Position numbers and translations under genes: made by a program
Notes under the pieces: generated by a model
Seen by the model: only the letters and a program-made list of their open reading frames with translations
What the model was told of the DNA's origin: nothing
Database searches by the model: none
Shown: positions 55,456 to 64,000 of the stretch, piece after piece
Numbering within the stretch: the stretch's first letter is position 1
How the letters are laid out: every line of letters begins with the position of its first letter
Origin: Sepiola atlantica
Lineage: Eukaryota > Mollusca > Cephalopoda > Sepiida > Sepiolidae
Assembly: GCA_963556195.1 (NCBI GenBank)
Contig: OY744525.1
Span: 49,986,648 to 50,050,647 of the forward strand
Reading direction: 5' to 3'
Length of the DNA stretch: 64,000 nucleotides

Positions 55456-55501
55456 TGGAAGAAGAAGAAGAAGAAGAAGAAGAAGAAGAAGAAGAAGAAG
55501 A
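55456..55501. repeat. (GAA)n microsatellite
   Basis: About 15 GAA units; the poly-Phe frame on the other strand is an artefact. Confidence 0.95.
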
Positions 55502-55796
55502 GATGTGTCACTTAACACTAGCTGCTAGTTTACTCCTGTCTGGAGGGAGGGGGATCATACCTTTCACAATTGTATTACAGTGTAAGTCAATGCGATAGAT
55601 CTGACCGAATTTGAAATCGACTTAGCCAATTACATAGTCTGTCATGGTATCCATTGCACCACTTAAACCCTCATCGTTTTTTAGATAGATATAGTGAAAT
55701 CTTACAGAATATGAATGTCCTGCTGTAATTTATAGATAGAAATCAATGAATAAGTGTCCAATGCTTCATACCCCAAAGGTGATTTATTTCAATCAT

Positions 55797-55852
<56 letters not shown>

Positions 55853-55853
55853 T
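55797..55853. repeat. (GATA)n microsatellite
   Basis: About 14 GATA/TAGA units. 55854-56300 is T-rich low-complexity DNA. Confidence 0.95.
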
Positions 55854-56304
55854 CAAAATAATCCATTGCATCTTCATCCCCCACCCCCACCCGCTTCAGT
55901 TACTTTTACTGTTATTCAAAATGGATTCTTGCTGAGCAACCCGTTTCAATTCAACATGTTCTTTCAATTCATTCATACATTCTTAAGCCATCTTTTTGCA
56001 ATTGATAGAACTTAACGACTTCTTCTCAAAAGAAAGCCGAGTTTTTTTTTGTTCTCTTTGAATTTTTTTGTTTCTCTATCTTTTTTTTTTTTAATTCGTT
56101 TTCTTTCAAATTTTCATCGAAGTTTATATTTCTTTGATTATTTATTCCAGTCATTTAGCTATTCATTCTTCTTTTTTTTTAATTCATGTCTAAAAAGGAA
56201 TGAAATTGCAACATAAGTCAATTTCAATTGAAGATATATTGAATTAAAATACCGCCAGCAAAAAAAAAAAAAAATCACCATAATTTCAAATTTGTTTGAC
56301 AGCC

Positions 56305-56395
56305 TCGACTTTGCATAATGGTTAGCATGACAAGCTTTCTCTGAAGAAAAATCAAAACAGCCTAAGGTCGATTCGAAACCGTTTTGCAGATTTCA
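56305..56395 (+). repeat. tRNA-like sequence
   Basis: TGCATAATGGTTAGCATGAC resembles a tRNA D-arm, and GGTCGATTCGAAACC about 45 bp later a T-arm. No acceptor stem. Probably a tRNA-derived SINE head. Confidence 0.4.
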
Positions 56396-56427
56396 TAATC
56401 TGTGTTCACATCTGTTACTTATGTACA

Positions 56428-56434
56428 TCATCAT

Positions 56435-56465
<31 letters not shown>

Positions 56466-56471
56466 AGCAGA
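56428..56471. repeat. (CAT)n-(CAG)n repeat
   Basis: Followed by sequence sharing TTTAACATCCATTTTATATG. 56480-57820 has no recognised gene; 56770-56810 carries an ACTAGCCACACGTACC..CCGGGG element end. Confidence 0.9.
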
Positions 56472-57818
56472 GGTTTAACATCCATTTTATATGTTGGCAT
56501 GCGTTGGACGGCTTTTAGAAAGTGACTCCAAAACTGTCCTATCTCTCGCCAGGTCTTTATTCATCTCTCTTTCTCTCAAGTCCATTCTTATCACCTCCTC
56601 CCTTGTTTTTCTTGACCTTCCACTGTGAACTTCTAAAGTTACTTGAATGCATCTAAAATAAGATATGTACATTTATCATTTAGCGATGAAAATTATATTG
56701 CAAATTAAAGTGTGAAAGACCAGCGAACGAATCGAACCGCTTATAAAGATCATTGAACGCATCTTCTTATATATAACTAGCCACACGTACCTGGAGTATT
56801 CCGGGGTTCATTAATATCATTTTAGTTTAAATCTTGAAATTTTTTAAATAATAAAGTGTAAGTCACGAAAAGATGGAAAAAGAAGCTCAAAATGTAATGG
56901 AATTAACTCATACTCTTACCTTTAAGTCATAATAGGAAGAATTACCCACCTTGAATTTTGAGATTTTTAGGTCATTATCTAAAATTGTCTCCATTGTAAT
57001 AATCGTCTCTGACGGAATAATTATTTATAATGAAACTGAAGCGAATAACCCGTTTTTAGTGTAAAGAACATACTGTTAAGTATAAAAAAGTAGAAATCGC
57101 TAGTCAGAATCAAATATCGATTTGTCAGATCTATTGCTATTTAGGTCTAACATGAAAAATCCGACAAGATAATTTTGTATATTAGAAGTACAGCCATATT
57201 TTCCCCTTATTTCTTTGAACTTAATAGCTTTTAAAAAAAAAGCTACATACTGTTTACAACTGTTTAATCAGTAATTTATGCCAAACATTGATTTGTATTC
57301 TTTAAACAAAAACTTAAAATAAAATGCACCCATTCATCATTTAGCGATAAAAATGTCATTTCAAACTGAAGCGTGACAGAAAAACATCTAAAGATTATCG
57401 AACGTATCTAGAATAAGATGCAGCGTTTATTTGAAGTGTGACAGACGTATAAACCAACTGACAGAACCTCTTATGAAGAAGCAGGAATTTATGTAAACAC
57501 ACTGCCACTCAGTCTATACATATTCAGAGCAGATCAACTATTACATAAAATAAGCCCTTGCTTTAGAACATCAAAGGGAGAGATGAGCCACATATAAATT
57601 TTCCCTTGCAAGATTTTATTATATACTGAAATGTGATCCGAGTGCTATGGAAGTCATTCGGTATTGTATCTTAGGTCACCACAGCACTAAATGTAGTCCG
57701 CTGCCACAAGGACTGCGTGCACTCACACTGGTCGTTCTGTCAATTTATTAAATGATTATATATTGAGCTCTAGTAGTGTATACATTATTGAGCTATTGTG
57801 TGAATTTAAAAGGAATTA

Positions 57819-57821
<3 letters not shown>

Positions 57822-57859
<38 letters not shown>

Positions 57860-58169
57860 ATAAATGTGATACTTAGAAGGCAATACAATGCAGAGGTGTG
57901 ACGGATAGACACAAGTTGGAGCAAATAAGACATATAATGGTGGAACAAATTAAATAGGTTCACCCTTAATACAATGTATACATACACATATATATATATT
58001 TATTTATTTATTATTATTATTTTCACAAACACACATATATCTGTTTATCTACACAATGTTACAATGTTATGTAATACCTGTATAAAGATGGTCTGGTAGA
58101 AACTCCGTATGATATAATATTTTGGGAACTCTTTCTTCTTCAGAACCGTGCTCAACTCAAGTTCAAGCC

Positions 58170-58256
<87 letters not shown>
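57822..58256. repeat. TA tracts and (TA)n-(GT)n compound repeat
   Basis: TA at 57822-57850; TA at 58171-58228 passing into GT at 58229-58256. Just before the second is CTCAAGTTCAAGCCTG, a possible B box. Confidence 0.9.
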
Positions 58257-58259
<3 letters not shown>

Positions 58260-58568
58260 GTGAAGATAGTACTATCTGTCATGAAGGACAGAAAAAAAAT
58301 GTTATATTTTGGGGGGAATATTTTTCAAATATTTTATTTATTTATTTATTTGATTTAATTCAATCATTCTGGAGAGCACATAGTAGTAAATGGTGGGGTA
58401 GTTAGATTGGAGATTTGGGTGAACTAATAATATAGATATATGTTAATGAAATAACAATCCCACCATGAAAAGAGTCAATAATGGGACCTGACGAAACAAA
58501 ATATTCAAGCAATAAAAATAAAGTAAATGTTTTTATTTTTATTTTCCTTGGTTGAATACTTAATGAAT

Positions 58569-58642
<74 letters not shown>

Positions 58643-58643
58643 C
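58569..58643. repeat. (AAT)n microsatellite
   Basis: About 25 AAT units. 58644-59500 is A-rich non-coding DNA. Confidence 0.95.
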
Positions 58644-59499
58644 CATAAATATCAGTAGTAATAATGATTATTGTAACTAGAACAATAATAGGATATGAAA
58701 AATATTCAGTATGAAAAATGGCAACAAAGAAAACAAATGCAAAAATCACAAATACGATAACACCTCAGAGAAAGTTACATAAAAATGTACATAAAAACAT
58801 TTTGTATGAACAATCACAATAATAAAACAAAAAACAAAAAAAACAAAAATAAAGACAAAAGAAACAACAACAAAAACGAAAATATATATTAAAAAAATAG
58901 TAGTTCATTTGACGCCTAATTTACATATTTAGTTTTACAAATTTATTTTAATAATTAATTTCTGAGTATTATTTTTTCTAATTCTTTGATTTTATTTTGA
59001 TATATACTAAGAAATTGAAATCTGCCTCAATAAATTGCAGCTTCAGACTTCTTCTTGGGTGGATTGGAGAGAAATCACGAAAGAATGATTGAAACAGTCG
59101 CTAAGGTATAGAAAGGGTATTGTAGGGTTTAGAATTTGAATGCCTTCTAGCCAAAACTAGTTCTCCTAGTCTGTCTTCTATTTCATGTTCCCCTGAATAG
59201 AACTCCACCTTCATGTGTTGCAAAACGCACACAGACACAAATCACAAGCCGGACGTTCAGTGGTCTAGAAATGAAAAAAAACCCACAGAACATTTAGAAC
59301 TTTAGTGTTGACACAACTTAGTGATCGGTTCTGTCGGCAACCCCAAAACAAGAAAAGCTCATCGTGAACAATAACAGATATTTATTTGAACACAAAGGTG
59401 TAACAATAATAAGTACGAAAAGTTATATTCCTGTTGCTGTGGAGACAAGAAAATTTGAGGAATTTGATTGATGCTAAGTTTTAGTTAGGTGATTCAAAA

Positions 59500-60560
59500 A
59501 TTTGCTTTGTGTTAGTCTTTAGAAGAGGTCGCATAGTCTTTTGAATTTTTGTTTTCGCTCAGTTGCCAACGTTGGTTCCTCTTTTAGTCTGTCTCTCAGA
59601 CTGACCTGCTGTCCCCTGCTGAGTTCCCCAGGTGTTATTTCTTTTATTAATAATGATGGTACCTCTCTATGGGGGGTGAATTCTCGCTCTGGAATAAAAG
59701 TTATCACAACGACACAAAGAAAAGAACTAGATCCGAATTCGGAGAAGGACCATTTTATTCGGCTGTTGATGTTGCCTTCATCTCTGCTAGTGGAATATCT
59801 GGACTATATATTTCTGGCACCTGGCCCTTACGTTTATAATCGATTCTTAAGTCATTTCTTATCACATCTCGTCACTTCCAACTCGGAGTCCTTGCTTTTT
59901 GCACTTATTCTATCTCGTGTGACGCCATTTCCTTTAGATCGTGTTCTTACAAGAGGTAATGGCCTCCAAAAGCCAGCCACCTGACTCTTGTTTGACCCCT
60001 ATTTTCTGTTTACGTGATAACATTTACCCTACAAATTTAAATCATCAAATAAGTACGAGTGGACGTACATTTACTATTTAACAATATGAGCCCGCCTTTT
60101 TTCAGCATTCCTTCCCCTCTTCTTCTTCCTACTTTCCTTTCTTCTTTCCCTATTCATATTTTTAGTCCTTTATTTTTATCTCCCCTTGCTCTCTCTCTTC
60201 TGCATACTAAGGCCTGACCCAAAAGAGTACACCTTATTAATATACAGACCAGTTTAGCATATGAGAAGTATATAGATCTCCATTCCCATTCGTGGGTGTT
60301 GGTCACAGCCAGCAATATTCTTCCCGATTCATTGCAATAATTGTTGAACAACGTCTCCAACTCCACTCCTGGCATTAATAATGGCCCCACAAAATTAACT
60401 TGTGGCAACCAAGTTGGAATTCTGAACTCTTTGTCTTGGCTGAGACGACGTCAAAGCTGTTTTCGTCCGATCATTATTGTTTTCGAATCATCTGCGAAGC
60501 TTTTAATCTACAGCTTACCGATGGATGAGAACATATTGCAGCGATATTTGTTGCCCTGAG
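59500..60560. other. Complex sequence with unassigned open frames
   Basis: GC content is higher than in the flanks. Open frames of 62-147 codons occur on both strands (59541-59984 plus; 59519-59707 and 60154-60408 minus). The minus frame ends SLRDRLKEEPTLATERKQKF, faintly like retroelement polyprotein linkers. None is assignable. It could be an old retroelement or unique host sequence. Confidence 0.3.
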
Positions 60561-60702
60561 CCATCGGCACTTCATAAAATCTTCTACTCGCAGTGTTTCT
60601 CATGATAATATTTGCTTTGCGTTTCCTTATTGCTACCAAACCTATCTACACACACACACACACAGGTCTATGTCTATTAAAACATCTGTTCCCCCCTCTC
60701 CC

Positions 60703-60816
<114 letters not shown>

Positions 60817-60944
60817 TGTGTGTCAGGTTATATTGAAAATATGAAAATAAATCAATAAAGTGCTCGATCGCAGAAGAGTGAGAGCTAATATAATTTAATT
60901 TATTTGAAATCTGAAATATGTAACATAGTTTTCAAATAAATTAA

Positions 60945-60962
60945 ATATATATATATACACAC

Positions 60963-60993
<31 letters not shown>

Positions 60994-61004
60994 TATATAT
61001 ATAT

Positions 61005-61047
<43 letters not shown>

Positions 61048-61053
61048 TACATA

Positions 61054-61105
<52 letters not shown>
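60945..61105. repeat. Interrupted (TA)n array
   Basis: TA with CACACA and GCATA interruptions. It directly abuts the PLE terminal repeat at 61106. Confidence 0.95.
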
Positions 61106-61108
<3 letters not shown>

Positions 61109-61440
61109 ATAGATGAAAGAAGAGGGATATAAACATGTACGAATGACAAATTTATTTCAACTTCTATTGTTCAATGCAAGGCATACTCGGTAATAAAATT
61201 ATGTTTATTATTCTTTCCTTAAGCCAAGGCTTTTCAAAGATTAAAATCTTATCATCAGAGGAATTACATAGACAGATAAGTTGGCGGTGGAAAAGCCAAA
61301 ATTCAAAATTTGAAAAATTATTAAGTAATGGAGAGTGAAAAAAGTTCGTGTAAAAAAGATATGGGGAAGGTCCAGTTGATAATTGTCTGTTGATGAAGTT
61401 TCCAATGAAAGGAGATTACAGATAGAAAATTTAATTCCGA
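61106..61440 (-). mobile_element. PLE terminal repeat (pLTR), inverted copy
   Basis: Matches 36220-36560 almost throughout (ACATGTACGAATGACAAATT, TTCTTTCC.TAAGCCAAGG, TTGGCGGTGGAAAAGCC). It carries a hammerhead at 61215-61263 and forms a head-to-head pair with the following copy. Confidence 0.8.
61215..61263 (-). ncRNA. Hammerhead ribozyme motif in PLE repeat
   Basis: Minus strand: stem I TTCCT/AGGAA, core CTGATGA (61252-61258), stem II AAGATT/AATCTT, GAAA, stem III AAGCC-TT-GGCTT, cleavage triplet TTA. The usual C15.2-G16.2 pair is replaced by A-T, so the triplet is UUA rather than GUC, allowed by the NUH rule but expected to be slower. The stem loops are very short (2-4 nt). Confidence 0.7.
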
Positions 61441-61920
61441 ATAAGTGCGCTCCACCTACGATTTGAACTCAACACTATTAGATTTACTTCATTCTTGAAC
61501 TCTTTTCCATGCTGCCTTCACAAAAACCCTCCTTTTCCATCTGTAATTTCCTTTCATTGGACATTCATCAACTGACAATTACCAACTGGACTTTCCCCAT
61601 ATCTTTTTTACACAAACTTTTTTTCACTCTCATTTACTTAATAATTTTTTGAATTTTGAATTTTGGCTTTTCCACCGCAAACTTATCTGTCTATGTAATT
61701 CCTCTGATGATAAGATTTTAATCTTTGAAAAGTTTTGGCTTAAGGAAAGAATAATAAACATAATTTTATTACCGAGTATGCCTTGCATTGAACAATAGAA
61801 GTTTAAATAAATTTGTCATTCGTACATGTTTATCCCTCTTCTTTCATTTATCTTTATAATTGCTCTATCTCGTATATTGAGCTTAAATTATCTCACTATA
61901 GGTTCTATCTACTAAAAGTA
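61440..61920 (+). mobile_element. PLE terminal repeat, direct copy 1
   Basis: Starts TTCCGAATAAGTGCGCTCC (compare 36625 inverted), continues CTTCATTCTTGAACT, CATGCTGCCTTC and TTGGCTTTTCCACCG, then a hammerhead and TACCGAGTATGCCTTGCATT. It ends GGTTCTATCTACTAAAAGTA. Confidence 0.8.
61699..61747 (+). ncRNA. Hammerhead ribozyme motif in PLE repeat
   Basis: Stem I 61699-61703 with 61743-61747; CTGATGA 61704-61710; stem II 61712-61716 with 61721-61725; GAAA 61727-61730; stem III 61730-61734 with 61737-61741 (two G-U pairs here); triplet TTA with the cut after 61742. Core intact. Confidence 0.7.
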
Positions 61921-61924
61921 TACA

Positions 61925-62425
61925 TATATATATATATGTGCATCTGGACTTATCTACTTTTGAGCACCTTCTCCAATCTGCTCCCATGCAAAGAGTTTTT
62001 CTTCACTTTCTACAATTTCACCGAACTTTTTCAACGGAAACTTACCACCCGGACAATTTGGAATTTTTCTTTTCATTCAATACGTTTTTTGACAAAAATT
62101 ATTTTAATAATTTTTAATAATAATTCTCATATTTTTCAAATATTTGAACTTTGGTTTTTTCGAAAGCCAACTTATCCATCTGTATTTCTCCTCTGATGAT
62201 AAGATTTCGATCTTTGAAAAGCCTTGGCTTAAGGAAAGAAAAATAAACACTAGTTTATTACTGACAACCTTGCATTGAACAATTGAAATTTGAAATAAAT
62301 TTGGACAATCGTCGCATATTTATCACTCTTTTTTCTTCTATCTCTACTATTGCTCTATCTCGTATATTGAGCTAATCCTTTTCACAATAGGTTCCATCTA
62401 CTAAAAGTCTTCACTTTGGTTTATT
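61925..62425 (+). mobile_element. PLE terminal repeat, direct copy 2
   Basis: A second, more diverged copy in tandem with the previous one (TTTCGAAAGCCAACTTATCC, hammerhead, ACCTTGCATTGAACAATTGA, GCTCTATCTCGTATATTGAG, CCATCTACTAAAAGT). The 5' part differs from copy 1. Confidence 0.75.
62189..62235 (+). ncRNA. Hammerhead ribozyme motif with TTCG-capped stem II
   Basis: Stem I TCCT/AGGA (62189-62192 with 62232-62235); CTGATGA 62193-62199; stem II AAGAT/ATCTT closed by a TTCG tetraloop; GAAA 62216-62219; stem III AAGCC-TT-GGCTT; triplet TTA, cut after 62231. The change from TTTA to TTCG in the loop is a stabilising variant. Confidence 0.7.
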
Positions 62426-62430
62426 TTGAT

Positions 62431-62479
<49 letters not shown>

Positions 62480-62505
62480 CGAGAGAGAGATAGAGAGAGA
62501 GGAGG
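62431..62505. repeat. (TA)n-(GA)n compound repeat
   Basis: TA to 62478, then GA-rich. It follows the PLE terminal repeat. Confidence 0.95.
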
Positions 62506-62554
62506 GAGATTTAAGCAAACGTTGTTATAAATAACAATTTTTCTGCTTAATTAT

Positions 62555-62950
62555 AGCTTTTTATGATTTTTTTCAATTTTTCTAATGATCTTTTTGTGTT
62601 AAAATACAAAAGTATTAATGTATGTTCCATATGTATCACGAACGTTTTCGATTCTTTGTTGAATCATCTTTAGGTGACAAAATAAAATGAACAAAAAAGC
62701 ACAGAACAGAAGATTATTTCAAAAGATAGTGGATAAACGCGCACGTGAAGTCAGTTAGACACCAAAAGAACGGTTTCGCAGTGTTCCAGGTAAGACGTTG
62801 AAAATTTCAATTCCGTGACGCCAGAATTAGTGTCACAGGATAAAATTGTATTACATTAAGTATTTTGAAATGTTGTTACTGGTTTCATACGTAATGTTAT
62901 TAATTGTACGTTGCTAGGTTTTAATAAAAAATAGCCTTGAGTATTTTTAA
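62555..62950 (+). repeat. 390-bp dispersed repeat C, copy 2
   Basis: Matches 29430-29825 in order and strand. Confidence 0.8.
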
Positions 62951-63002
62951 TTTTTTTTATAATTGGTTCCGGAATGTAATATTTTTGTGTTATATATACA
63001 TC

Positions 63003-63070
63003 GAGGGTTCGATCCTTGTCCAAGCTAGCCATGCTGATGACGTCTGTGAATCAGAAACACGTGTCCATGG
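63003..63070 (+). ncRNA. pol III B box followed by type I hammerhead motif
   Basis: GGTTCGATCCT (63006 on) is a B-box match. The ribozyme is 63029-63070: stem I CCATG/CATGG (perfect, 5 bp), CTGATGA 63034-63040, 13-nt stem II region with little pairing, GAAAC 63054-63058, stem III ACA/TGT with a 2-nt loop, cleavage triplet GTC, cut after 63065. A (TA)n tract begins about 30 bp later. Closest relative in the window is 29107-29151 (minus). The tiny stem III implies activity mainly as a dimer, if at all. Confidence 0.7.
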
Positions 63071-63092
63071 ATTATATTTATCTACGTATAAA

Positions 63093-63096
<4 letters not shown>

Positions 63097-63153
<57 letters not shown>
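63097..63153. repeat. (TA)n tract 3' of hammerhead
   Basis: About 28 units. 63154-63295 shows nothing recognised. Confidence 0.95.
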
Positions 63154-63157
<4 letters not shown>

Positions 63158-63291
63158 CGAAAAATACGTCCTTTAAGTTAAGGGCGATTAATAATGCAAT
63201 TTTCTGCATCTTAATTACTCAGGGAGTGAAACAATCGAAATAGTAGTAGTAAACAAAAACAACGAACGCTGCAATCACCAATAAAAACAAT

Positions 63292-63665
<374 letters not shown>

Positions 63666-63733
63666 TTATAAATATTAGGCTCTTACTCTTGTAATCGAGC
63701 ACTCTGTTGCTTTTTCTTGCGCACCTTGGAATC

Positions 63734-63736
<3 letters not shown>

Positions 63737-63797
<61 letters not shown>
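63737..63797. repeat. (TA)n microsatellite
   Basis: Serves as the TA target in which the next element sits. Confidence 0.95.
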
Positions 63798-63798
<1 letters not shown>

Positions 63799-63800
<2 letters not shown>

Positions 63801-64000
63801 GGTGATTCATAAGTCACTTAGCTATTTATTTTTTAAATTCTAAAATTAAAAAATACGGTAATACAAAACAGAAATTTTATTCAACAAATTCATTTATGGG
63901 AGTTTAAAATTACAGCAAATTTTCAAAATTTCCACCTTCGTTCTGCATGCATAGCTCCATTTTTTTTGCAAGAATTTACGACTCTTTGTAGCATATTTGA
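63799..64000 (-). mobile_element. Mariner/IS630-like transposon end with transposase C-terminus
   Basis: CAGGGTGATTCATAAGTC directly after a TA is a typical terminal inverted repeat start of this superfamily. On the minus strand the last residues of a transposase can be read before a stop at about 63913: MLQRVVNSC, then KKMELCMQNEGGNFENLL after a frame change in a run of T. The R..NS..KR...C....GGHFE end is characteristic. The rest lies beyond the window, so its integrity is unknown. Confidence 0.75.

Noticed and set aside
60480..60530. FADDS-like string on the minus strand as a reverse transcriptase catalytic box
   Set aside because: No other reverse transcriptase motif lies around it in any frame, so it is most likely chance.

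Overview
This 64 kb window is AT-rich, repeat-saturated eukaryotic DNA. I recognise no host protein-coding gene and no intact open reading frame of conserved function. It has about 30 long (TA)n tracts, U2-snRNA-headed SINEs, 5'-truncated CR1/Jockey-like and RTE-like LINE tails, a broken Penelope-like element (PLE), a large minisatellite, and many copies of hammerhead-type ribozyme motifs. This fits a large invertebrate genome. A mollusc, probably a cephalopod such as an octopus, is my best guess from repeat composition; I could not search a database to confirm it.

Layout. 0-9 kb: TA/GA tracts, dispersed repeats, a perfect-looking hairpin (919-974), an all-helices-formed hammerhead (2682-2747) and a LINE tail (7.0-7.5 kb). 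9.9-10.3 kb: U2-headed SINE. 11-15.8 kb: small duplications and LINE tails on both strands. 16.4-20.9 kb: more LINE tails, a duplicated TATA-bearing segment with a U2-SINE between its copies, and a diverged U2-SINE. 21-25 kb: simple repeats, a second type of LINE end, and a non-repetitive homeodomain-site-rich stretch (23.5-24.1 kb). 26.5-31.5 kb: a large inverted repeat, an oppositely oriented pair of one dispersed repeat, a second enhancer-like stretch, and tRNA-like + hammerhead units. 32 kb: a U2-type SINE with a 16-bp target-site duplication. 33.5-36 kb: dispersed repeats and another tRNA-like + hammerhead unit. 36.1-39.6 kb: PLE remnant with GIY-YIG endonuclease pieces, split by a U2-SINE and bounded by inverted terminal sequence. 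40-44.7 kb: repeats, a SINE and a LINE scrap. 44.8-49.0 kb: about 87 copies of a 48-bp repeat. 49.1-54.4 kb: 470-bp repeats around a dead RTE-like LINE. 54.4-60.6 kb: mostly simple repeats and AT-rich sequence. 60.7-64 kb: TA arrays, three PLE terminal repeats carrying hammerheads, a tRNA-like/hammerhead unit, a fold-back element, and the end of a mariner-like transposon running off the window.

Most interesting: hammerhead-type ribozyme cores recur in at least three repeat contexts. These are (i) PLE terminal repeats at 61-62 kb, with a broken copy at 36.3 kb; (ii) composite units of tRNA-like pol III boxes, then a hammerhead, then usually a (TA)n tract about 25-35 bp past the cleavage site (28.1, 29.1, 34.9 and 63.0 kb); and (iii) a single copy at 2.7 kb with a long stem II. 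Ribozymes in PLEs and in small metazoan retroelements are established; the tRNA-like/hammerhead/TA layout is what I would examine first. All folds were made by eye and none is shown to be active.
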